Below the pieces are notes generated by a model. It was not told the origin of the DNA. It saw only the letters and a program-made list of their open reading frames with translations, and searched no databases. 5,018 bases of DNA from Acidobacteriaceae bacterium (GTDB lineage: Bacteria > Acidobacteriota > Terriglobia > Terriglobales > Acidobacteriaceae): assembly GCA_030040395.1 (NCBI GenBank), contig JASHTU010000106.1, positions 1-5,018 on the forward strand, given 5' to 3'. This document shows positions 1 to 5,018 of this stretch, in pieces. The position numbers and the translations under genes were made by a program. Position 1 is the first letter of the stretch. Each line of letters opens with the position of its first letter.

Positions 1-1
1 G

Positions 2-106
2 TCGATCGCCGACCGGTTTTACGTGATGCGGAGCGGAAAAATCATCGATGAAGGCAATCCGCGTGAACGCGCACCGGGAAGCGTGGTTCATTGGCTCAAC
101 GTTTGA
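2..106 (+). CDS. urtE: Urea ABC transporter ATP-binding protein, C-terminal end (probable UrtE), partial
   Basis: This is the 3' end of a gene cut by the left edge: 34 codons are open in frame from base 2 to the TGA at 104-106. The visible peptide begins SIADRFYVMRSGKIIDEG, which is the segment after the Walker B and H-loop region in branched-chain amino acid/urea type ABC ATPases (pattern xADRxYVMxxGxIxxxG). It ends VVHWLNV, similar to the V..HLAV-type ends of UrtE. Walker A, signature and Walker B motifs lie outside the window, so ATPase competence cannot be judged. By family knowledge UrtD and UrtE are the two ATPases of the UrtABCDE urea importer, acting on the cytoplasmic face of the membrane. 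The stop is only 9 nt before ureA, which suggests co-transcription and supports urea as the substrate. Without the urease context it could equally be called a LivF-type ATPase. Confidence 0.8.
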   Translation, partial: SIADRFYVMRSGKIIDEGNPRERAPGSVVHWLNV

Positions 107-115
107 AAACGGCGT

Positions 116-418
116 ATGCACCTCACACCCCGAGAAACGGAAAAGCTTCTGCTTGCGGTCGCCGCCGATCTGGCGCGCAAACGTCGGGGGCGGGGACTCA
201 AGCTGAACTATCCCGAAGCGGTCGCGCTTATCAGCGCCGAGCTCCTGGAAAAAATACGCGACGGCCATACGGTTTCGGAGTTGATGGATTACGGGGCTTC
301 GATCCTGACCCGCGAGGAGGTCATGGAAGGCGTGCCGGAGATGGTGAAGGAAGTGCAGATCGAAGGCACGTTTCCCGATGGCTCCAAGCTGGTGACCGTT
401 CACAACCCGATTCGATGA
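116..418 (+). CDS. ureA: Urease subunit gamma (UreA)
   Basis: This encodes the small gamma subunit of urease, a cytoplasmic nickel enzyme that hydrolyses urea to ammonia and carbamate. The 100-residue length is the normal one for a separate gamma subunit. The protein starts with the family hallmark MHLTPRE. It carries [10 protein letters not shown] at about residues 30-39, DG at 49-50, VMEGVPEM at 69-76 and the conserved end [15 protein letters not shown] at about 85-99. The ATG at 116 is chosen because it gives the canonical N-terminus, although there is no clear Shine-Dalgarno sequence in front of it. Translation may therefore depend on ribosomes finishing the transporter gene 9 nt upstream. 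UreA and UreB are separate proteins here, not fused as in Helicobacter. Identification is near certain. Confidence 0.97.
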   Translation: MHLTPRETEKLLLAVAADLARKRRGRGLKLNYPEAVALISAELLEKIRDGHTVSELMDYGASILTREEVMEGVPEMVKEVQIEGTFPDGSKLVTVHNPIR

Positions 419-431
419 TGCACACGAAGTT

Positions 432-438
432 GAGGTGA
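432..438 (+). promoter_or_regulatory. Strong Shine-Dalgarno site for ureB
   Basis: GAGGTGA matches seven consecutive bases complementary to the 16S rRNA 3' end. Counting from the GAGG core there are 6 nt to the TTG at 442, which is good spacing. This is the best ribosome-binding site in the window, and it decides the TTG start of ureB, because no ATG start reads into the UreB N-terminus without an in-frame stop. Confidence 0.8.
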
Positions 439-441
439 GGC

Positions 442-813
442 TTGATTCCTGGCGAATATCAGTTGGCGAAATCTCCTATTGTCGCCAACCCCGGCCGCGT
501 GACCCGAGAACTGGAAGTCGCCAATACCGCCGACCGGCCCATTCAAGTAGGATCGCATTTTCATTTTTTCGAGGCGAACAAGGCGCTTCTGTTCGACCGC
601 TCCCAGGCCTTCGGCATGCGCCTCAATGTGCCGGCCGGGGCGGCGGTGCGCTTTGAGCCTGGAGACCGCAAACGGGTTAGGCTGGTCGCTATCGGCGGGG
701 AATGCGCGGTTTTCGGTCTGAATGGGCTCACCAACGGCGCCGCCGGGGCCGCGCAACGCGAGGCCGCTCTTGACCGGGCCCGGAGCCAGGGGTTCCTGGG
801 AGTGGTCGCTTGA
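442..813 (+). CDS. ureB: Urease subunit beta (UreB)
   Basis: This encodes the beta subunit of urease, which packs with UreA and UreC in the trimeric (alpha-beta-gamma)3 enzyme. From the TTG at 442 it reads MIPGEYQLA, the expected UreB N-terminus. It continues with [14 protein letters not shown] at residues 31-44, FDR at 51-53, [14 protein letters not shown] at 61-74 and an AVFGLNG segment at 89-95. All of these are family landmarks. The product is 123 residues, about 20 longer than compact beta subunits such as the Klebsiella one. The extra part is an Ala/Arg-rich tail (about residues 100-123) ending GFLGVVA, a kind of tail I recall in some other bacterial UreB proteins. The gene lies 23 nt after ureA and overlaps the ureC start by 4 nt (TTGA), which suggests translational coupling. 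An in-frame TGA at 436-438 prevents any longer form. Confidence 0.96.
   Translation: MIPGEYQLAKSPIVANPGRVTRELEVANTADRPIQVGSHFHFFEANKALLFDRSQAFGMRLNVPAGAAVRFEPGDRKRVRLVAIGGECAVFGLNGLTNGAAGAAQREAALDRARSQGFLGVVA
798..802 (+). promoter_or_regulatory. Shine-Dalgarno site for ureC inside the ureB 3' end
   Basis: GGGAG lies 7 nt before the TTG at 810, within the last codons of ureB. It supports the TTG start of ureC and termination-reinitiation at the TTGA overlap. No ATG lies in the ureC frame between the site and the conserved YADLYGP segment. Confidence 0.6.
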
Positions 814-2528
814 CGCTCAGTATTCCGCGCCGCCAATATGCGGACCTCTACGGCCCGACCGTGGGAGACCGGGTGCGGCTGGCAGATACGGATCTCTTCA
901 TTGAGATCGAGCACGATTTGACCAGCCCCGGAGACGAGGCGAAATTCGGCGGCGGCAAAGTGCTGCGTGACGGGATGGGACAATCCGCACGGGCAACCTC
1001 GGCGGAGGGAGCACTGGACGCTGTGGTCACCAATGCTGTCGTGGTGGATCATTGGGGCATTGTCAAAGCCGATATCGGCATACGCGGTGGACGCATCGTT
1101 GCACTGGGCAAGGCCGGGAACCCCGACATCATGGATGGCGTGACTCCCGGAATGGTGGTGGGCGCGGGCACGGAGGTCATTGCCGGGGAAGGCAAGATCG
1201 TCACCGCCGGCGGCGTCGATGCGCATGTCCATTTCATCTGTCCGCAACTCGTGTGGGCGGCCCTATCCGGAGGCCTGACCACGCTGCTCGGCGGGGGAAC
1301 CGGCCCAGCGGCCGGAACCAGCGCCACGACTTGCACGCCCGGTCCCTGGAATATCGATCGCATGTTGCAGGCCGCCGACGACTTTCCTGTCAATCTGGGC
1401 TTTTTAGGAAAAGGCAATGTTTCATTTCCGGACCCCCTGCGGGAGCAGATTGAGCGGGGCGCTATCGGTCTCAAACTCCACGAGGATTGGGGCAGCACTC
1501 CGGCGGCCATTGACTGCGCGCTTTCCGTGGCGGAGGAGTTTGACGTTCAGGTCGCCATCCATACCGACACTCTGAACGAAGCGGGATTTGTCCAGGACTC
1601 CATCCGGGCTTTTCAGGGGCGCACCATTCATACCTATCACACCGAAGGAGCCGGAGGCGGGCACGCGCCCGACATTATAAGAGTGTGCGGCGAGCTGAAT
1701 TGCTTGCCTTCGTCCACCAATCCGACCATGCCGTTCACCGTAAATACCCTGGACGAGCACTTGGACATGTTGATGGTCTGTCATCACCTGAACCCCTCCA
1801 TTCCCGAAGACCTGGCGTTCGCCGAGTCGCGCATCCGGGCCGAGACCATAGCGGCGGAGGATGTGCTGCACGATTTGGGGGCCATCAGCATGATGTCTTC
1901 CGATGCACAAGCCATGGGCCGCATCGGCGAGGTAGTCCTGCGCACTTGGCAGACAGCCGACAAGATGAAGCGGCAAAGAGGACCGCTCGCCGAAGAGAAA
2001 CCAGGCAGCGATAATCGACGCGTGCGGCGATACGTCGCCAAGTTCACCATCAACCCGGCCATCGCGCACGGGATCGCTCACGAGGTGGGTTCAATTGAAG
2101 CCGGCAAGCTAGCCGATCTGGTGGTGTGGGCGCCGGCTTTTTTTGGAGTCAAGCCAGAGATGGTGCTCAAAGGAGGCTTCATTGCCTGGGCGGTGATGGG
2201 AGACGCCAATGCTTCGATTCCCACGCCGCAACCGGCGCTCTACCGGCCCATGTTCGGCGCTTCTGCCGGCGCCATGCACTCCACCAACCTGACCTTCGTC
2301 TCCCAAGCGGCGATGAATGCGGGAATTCCAGCTTGCCTGGGGTTAAAGAAAAAAGTCGCAGCGGTGCGCCGCTGCCGCAATCTCACCAAGCGGGAAATGA
2401 TCAATAACAACGCGTTGCCGCGCATCGATGTCGATCCGGAAACCTACCAGGTGCGAGCGGATGGCGAGTTGCTCACCTGCGACGCAGTGGCCGTGCTGCC
2501 CCTGGCGCAGCGATACTTTTTGTTCTGA
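810..2528 (+). CDS. ureC: Urease subunit alpha (UreC), catalytic
   Basis: This encodes the catalytic alpha subunit, an amidohydrolase-fold enzyme with a two-nickel centre. The 572-residue length is normal (Klebsiella UreC has 567). Near the start is [20 protein letters not shown] at residues 10-29. Every known active-site residue is present, with a constant offset of +5 from Klebsiella numbering. The nickel ligands are H139 and H141 (DAHVHF), H251, H277 and D365 (SSDAQAMGR). The lysine that is carbamylated to bridge the nickels is K222 in [10 protein letters not shown]224 is the substrate-binding histidine, C324 and H325 (MVCHH) lie on the mobile flap, and R341 (AESR) is also conserved. The end PLAQRYFLF is the canonical C-terminus. 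The start is TTG, overlapping the ureB stop by 4 nt. The protein appears intact and catalytically competent once activated by the accessory proteins encoded downstream. Confidence 0.98.
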   Translation: MTLSIPRRQYADLYGPTVGDRVRLADTDLFIEIEHDLTSPGDEAKFGGGKVLRDGMGQSARATSAEGALDAVVTNAVVVDHWGIVKADIGIRGGRIVALGKAGNPDIMDGVTPGMVVGAGTEVIAGEGKIVTAGGVDAHVHFICPQLVWAALSGGLTTLLGGGTGPAAGTSATTCTPGPWNIDRMLQAADDFPVNLGFLGKGNVSFPDPLREQIERGAIGLKLHEDWGSTPAAIDCALSVAEEFDVQVAIHTDTLNEAGFVQDSIRAFQGRTIHTYHTEGAGGGHAPDIIRVCGELNCLPSSTNPTMPFTVNTLDEHLDMLMVCHHLNPSIPEDLAFAESRIRAETIAAEDVLHDLGAISMMSSDAQAMGRIGEVVLRTWQTADKMKRQRGPLAEEKPGSDNRRVRRYVAKFTINPAIAHGIAHEVGSIEAGKLADLVVWAPAFFGVKPEMVLKGGFIAWAVMGDANASIPTPQPALYRPMFGASAGAMHSTNLTFVSQAAMNAGIPACLGLKKKVAAVRRCRNLTKREMINNNALPRIDVDPETYQVRADGELLTCDAVAVLPLAQRYFLF

Positions 2529-2546
2529 CAGGGCAAATGGCGCCGC

Positions 2547-2993
2547 ATGCTTCTAATCGATAATCTGATCGGCCACACGGATGCGCCCGATTTGTCCGGG
2601 CGGAAATGCGATGGTTTGGCGCTTACCGCTGAACAGCGCCGGTGGGTGCGCGGACGCTTTGTCACCGCGCAGGGCCGCGAAGTAGCCTTGGCGCTTCCCA
2701 CGGGGACGATTCTCGAACCGGGGCAGGTTTTGTGGGTTGAGAAGGATTGGTACTTGACTGTGCTGGCTGCCCCCGAACCAGTTCTTGCCATCTCTCCGGG
2801 CAATTCCCAAATTGCTTTGCGAATTGCCTTCGAAGTGGGTAATCGGCATTTTCCTCTCGCCGTCGAAGGAGAGAGACTGCTCGTCCCCGACGACCCTGCG
2901 ATGGCGCAATTACTCAACCGTCTTGGCGTTTCATGGCAGCGGCTGAGCGCGATCTTTCAGCCCATCGGTCATGCGCATCCCCATGAGCATTAA
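2547..2993 (+). CDS. ureE: Urease accessory protein UreE, nickel metallochaperone
   Basis: UreE is a cytoplasmic dimer that binds nickel and hands it to the UreG-containing activation complex. The product has 148 residues, within the usual range. The N-terminal domain includes LTAEQRRWVRGRFVT at about 26-40 and a hydrophobic LPTGTILEPGQVLW stretch at about 50-63. The C-terminal metal-binding domain has ALRIAFEVGNRHFPLAVEG at 90-108, where H101 matches the conserved interface nickel-binding histidine (H96 in Klebsiella), followed by LLVPDD. The histidine tail is short: H142, H144, H146 and H148 in the last seven residues, far fewer than in His-rich UreE proteins. The ATG at 2547 gives the usual MLxIDxLIG-like start. 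Only a weak AGGG at 2530-2533, 13 nt away, precedes it. The gene starts 18 nt after ureC and its last 11-23 nt overlap ureF, depending on the ureF start. Confidence 0.93.
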   Translation: MLLIDNLIGHTDAPDLSGRKCDGLALTAEQRRWVRGRFVTAQGREVALALPTGTILEPGQVLWVEKDWYLTVLAAPEPVLAISPGNSQIALRIAFEVGNRHFPLAVEGERLLVPDDPAMAQLLNRLGVSWQRLSAIFQPIGHAHPHEH

Positions 2994-3672
2994 AGACTGG
3001 ATAACGCTTCTGCAATTCAGCGACGGGCTCTTTCCCACCGGAGCGTATGCGCACTCTTTTGGCCTGGAGTGGTGCGTTCAGGCCGGCAAGGTTTGCGATA
3101 TGGCGTCGCTCGAGTCGTTCGTGCGCAGCTACCTGGAGGCGTCCGTCGCGCCAGCCGATGCAGTGGCCCTCCTATGTTCCTGGAATGCGGGCCGCTCAGA
3201 CGACCTGGAGCCCTGTCTGCGGCTGGACGCAATGCTTGACGCATTCAAGGCGGCGGAGGAGTTGAGAAGCGCCAGTCGCCAAATGGGCAGGCAAACTTTA
3301 CGCATCGCCAGCAGCCTGACGGCCCATGATTTGACGCAAGCCTTCTTCCGGGCGGTCGAGGAGCGTCTGACGCCCGGCCATCATCCGGTGGCTTTGGGCA
3401 TCGTGGGCAGCTCTCTGGCGTGGGAGGCGCAGGAGATGATCGCGGCCTACCTCTATTGTTCGAGCGCCGTGCTGGTTAATTCCGCGCTTCGTCTCTTTCC
3501 TCTGGGCCAGCTTGCAGGGCAGCGTGTTCTATGGAATCTGCAGCCACTCTTTGCTAAATTAGCCGGGGAAGTTATGGGAAAGCGCGAAGAGGATATCTGG
3601 AGTTTTGCTCCCGCCATGGAGATTGCTGCGATGCGTCACGCTACGCTCGATGCGAGGTTGTTTCGATCATGA
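2971..3672 (+). CDS. ureF: Urease accessory protein UreF
   Basis: UreF is an all-helical accessory protein that joins UreD and UreG in the urease activation complex; in Klebsiella work it is proposed to act on UreG's GTPase and on fidelity of metal insertion. The product has 233 residues, the usual size. Landmarks are [13 protein letters not shown] at 21-33, an [12 protein letters not shown] segment at 97-108, GHHPVALG at 136-143, LRLFPLGQ at 173-180 and the conserved C-terminal tail [17 protein letters not shown] at 217-233, a tail that contacts UreD/UreH. The start is uncertain. ATG 2971 gives [10 protein letters not shown], while ATG 2983 gives MSIKDW and may be the more typical N-terminus; neither has a clear Shine-Dalgarno. 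Both overlap the ureE 3' end, so expression probably depends on ureE translation. The stop overlaps the ureG start by 4 nt (ATGA). Confidence 0.94.
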   Translation: MRIPMSIKDWITLLQFSDGLFPTGAYAHSFGLEWCVQAGKVCDMASLESFVRSYLEASVAPADAVALLCSWNAGRSDDLEPCLRLDAMLDAFKAAEELRSASRQMGRQTLRIASSLTAHDLTQAFFRAVEERLTPGHHPVALGIVGSSLAWEAQEMIAAYLYCSSAVLVNSALRLFPLGQLAGQRVLWNLQPLFAKLAGEVMGKREEDIWSFAPAMEIAAMRHATLDARLFRS

Positions 3673-4280
3673 GCTCTCAACCCCTCAAAATCGGCATCGG
3701 CGGCCCCGTCGGATCAGGCAAGACCGCTTTGGTCGAGTCGCTTTGCCGGCGCTTGCGCGAGACCTACGATCTTGCCGTAATCACCAATGACATCTATACC
3801 CGTGAAGACGCCGAGTTCCTCACCCGGTGCGGCGCCCTTGCCGCGGAGCGCATCCTCGGCGTCGAGACGGGCGGCTGTCCGCATACCGCCATCCGCGAAG
3901 ATGTCTCGGTGAATCTTGAGGCCGTCGCGCAATTGAACCGGCAATTTCCCCGGATGCAGATTCTCTTCATTGAGAGCGGCGGAGACAATTTGGCGGCCAC
4001 CTTCAGTCCTGAATTGGTGGACGCAACGATCTATGTGATCGATGTAGCCGAAGGCGATAAGATCCCGCGCAAAGGAGGCCCCGGCATCACCGCTTCGGGA
4101 CTGCTGGTCATCAATAAGATCGACCTGGCGCCATATGTAGGTGCGGACCTGGCAGTCATGGATAGAGATGCGAAACGTGTTCGCAAGGGAAGGCCATTTG
4201 TCTTCACCAATCTCAAGGACGGCACTGGCGTCGAGTCGATCGTCGAGTGGATCCGGCGCGGATTACTCTTTGAATCTTGA
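3669..4280 (+). CDS. ureG: Urease accessory protein UreG, GTPase
   Basis: UreG is a SIMIBI-class GTPase related to the hydrogenase protein HypB. It carries nickel and supplies GTP hydrolysis during urease activation with UreD, UreF and UreE. The 203-residue length is typical. Visible motifs are the P-loop GPVGSGKT at 12-19, [12 protein letters not shown] at 40-51, GVETGGCPH at 64-72 (C70 and H72 form the CPH nickel site), the ESGGDN motif at 102-107, and NKID at 149-152 for guanine recognition. All are intact. The ATG at 3669 overlaps the ureF stop (ATGA), with a GAGG at 3654-3657 upstream, so it is probably translationally coupled to ureF. The last 11 nt overlap the proposed ureD start. Confidence 0.98.
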   Translation: MSSQPLKIGIGGPVGSGKTALVESLCRRLRETYDLAVITNDIYTREDAEFLTRCGALAAERILGVETGGCPHTAIREDVSVNLEAVAQLNRQFPRMQILFIESGGDNLAATFSPELVDATIYVIDVAEGDKIPRKGGPGITASGLLVINKIDLAPYVGADLAVMDRDAKRVRKGRPFVFTNLKDGTGVESIVEWIRRGLLFES

Positions 4281-5018
4281 CCGCGTAGGACGCGACGGGC
4301 GGCTTTCGCTGCGCTTTGCGCGGCGCGGATTGCGTACTGTTCTGGTACGTTCCAGTTTCACTCTGCCCCTGCAAGTGCTCGCGCCGCTTGCCATGGATGA
4401 CGGCTCGGCTTATTTGGTGCTTCTCAACCCCACCGGTGGGATGCTGGGCGGCGATTGCCTAACGAGCGAGATCGTGCTTGAACAGGGCGCCCATGTAACC
4501 TTGACCACTGCTTCGGCAACAAGCATCTATCGCACGGACGATTTGCCAGCCATACAGCACGCCGTCATCGGCGTGGGTGAAGGCGCGACGCTCGAGTATT
4601 TTCCAGAACACTTGATTCCCCATCCAGGCGCAGCTTTGCGCCAGTCGCTGCGCGTGGATCTCGCCGCCGGCGGCCGCGTCTTCCTTTGGGATGCAATGGC
4701 TTGTGGGCGCGTAGCACGTGAGGAGCGCTGGAGATTCCGCGAAATCGTTTCCGGGATCGAGGTCTTGGTCCGCGGGAAACCGGTCTGGCTTACTCGAACG
4801 AAAATCAACCCCCACACCCTGGCTCCCGAACAAACTGGCGTTGCTGAAACCTATGCGTACAGCGGATCGCTGGCGATCCTTGCTGACAGCTACACGCGGT
4901 GGCCGCGGTTGATTGCGGAGATGAACGCACAGTTTGCAGCCTTTCCCGAGGTGCACGGTGGGGTTAGCAAGTTGGCGGGGGATGGCTGCCTGGTTCGCTT
5001 GCTGGTAAATTCCGCCGT
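4270..5018 (+). CDS. ureD: Urease accessory protein UreD (UreH-type), 3' end cut by window edge
   Basis: UreD binds apo-urease and recruits UreF and UreG for nickel insertion. One frame stays open from the ureG 3' end to the window edge, giving about 249 codons; UreD proteins are usually about 270-280, so only a short C-terminus is missing. Family features are [14 protein letters not shown] at about 7-20, a [10 protein letters not shown] strand at 31-40, [10 protein letters not shown] at 53-62 (the best UreD hallmark), SATSIYRT at 82-89, [11 protein letters not shown] at 108-118, and GR with a following EERW segment at about 146-154. The start is inferred. The TTG at 4270, overlapping ureG by 11 nt, allows the full N-terminus, whereas the first in-frame ATG (4393) would remove about 41 residues including conserved sequence. 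No good Shine-Dalgarno is seen. The position after ureG differs from the Klebsiella order, where ureD comes first. Confidence 0.93.
   Translation, partial: MNLDRVGRDGRLSLRFARRGLRTVLVRSSFTLPLQVLAPLAMDDGSAYLVLLNPTGGMLGGDCLTSEIVLEQGAHVTLTTASATSIYRTDDLPAIQHAVIGVGEGATLEYFPEHLIPHPGAALRQSLRVDLAAGGRVFLWDAMACGRVAREERWRFREIVSGIEVLVRGKPVWLTRTKINPHTLAPEQTGVAETYAYSGSLAILADSYTRWPRLIAEMNAQFAAFPEVHGGVSKLAGDGCLVRLLVNSA

Larger units (their letters stand above)
2..5018 (+). other. urt-ureABCEFGD polycistronic unit
   Basis: Eight same-strand genes run with junctions of +9, +23, -4, +18, -23 (or -11), -4 and -11 nt. No gap has room for a promoter and an independent leader, and no hairpin plus T-run is seen between genes. 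The inference is one transcript starting upstream of the window in the urt genes and ending beyond the right edge. Regulation cannot be read here because the promoter is not included. Confidence 0.75.

Noticed and set aside
91..438. A 115-codon + strand frame overlapping ureA
   Set aside because: It is an Arg/Gly-rich out-of-frame reading of ureA. Only its last seven codons (from 415) are of possible interest, and these are reported separately.
561..1247. Antisense open frame of 228 codons opposite ureB/ureC
   Set aside because: It lies wholly opposite well-supported urease genes in GC-rich sequence, where long antisense frames are common. The translation is low in recognisable motifs and has no independent support.
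1422..2081. Antisense open frame of 219 codons opposite ureC
   Set aside because: It mirrors the most conserved part of ureC, and the peptide shows no family resemblance. It is best explained as a codon-bias shadow.
2529..2546. Possible terminator or promoter between ureC and ureE
   Set aside because: The 18-nt gap has no hairpin with a T-run and no room for a promoter. The run of T at the ureC end encodes the YFLF C-terminus.
4459..4956. Antisense open frame of 165 codons opposite ureD
   Set aside because: The sense strand holds UreD hallmarks such as [10 protein letters not shown] and LEYFPEH through this whole stretch, so the antisense frame is a shadow.
1..5018. A hidden novel system, CRISPR array, mobile element or RNA gene
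   Set aside because: Nearly every base is taken up by a recognisable urease or urea-transport gene with intact motifs. I saw no direct repeats, inverted ends, or tRNA- or rRNA-like stretches.

Overview
The window is a compact, single-strand urease locus. All seven urease genes lie in the order ureA-ureB-ureC-ureE-ureF-ureG-ureD, directly downstream of the last codons of a urea ABC-transporter ATPase gene (probably urtE). Every gene is on the + strand. The left edge cuts the transporter gene and the right edge cuts ureD, so both are partial.

Layout: 2-106 is the C-terminus of UrtE; 116-418 is UreA (gamma); 442-813 is UreB (beta, TTG start behind a strong Shine-Dalgarno); 810-2528 is UreC (alpha, TTG start, complete active site). 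The accessory genes follow: 2547-2993 UreE, 2971-3672 UreF, 3669-4280 UreG, and 4270 to beyond the right edge UreD. Gaps are at most 23 nt and four junctions overlap. No stretch over 300 bases lacks a gene, and I see no internal promoter, terminator, RNA gene, repeat or mobile element.

How the genes work together: the Urt transporter imports urea. The UreA/UreB/UreC apoenzyme is activated by a UreD-UreF-UreG complex that uses GTP and CO2 to carbamylate the active-site lysine, and UreE delivers nickel. The mature enzyme hydrolyses urea to ammonia and carbamate. Placing uptake and hydrolysis side by side points to scavenging urea as a nitrogen source, which is an inference.

Organism: a bacterium of fairly high GC (about 60% by eye). 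Separate UreA and UreB rules out the fused-subunit arrangement of Helicobacter. The order ABC-E-F-G-D, with ureD last, is known from Bacillus and Staphylococcus, but the base composition does not suit low-GC Firmicutes. From memory, the UreF and UreD sequences resemble those of soil Acidobacteriota-like bacteria; that placement is tentative.

This is a well-known system in apparently intact form. I found no undescribed system. The points worth a second look are small: repeated TTG starts, a seven-codon ORF between ureA and ureB, and overlapping junctions.
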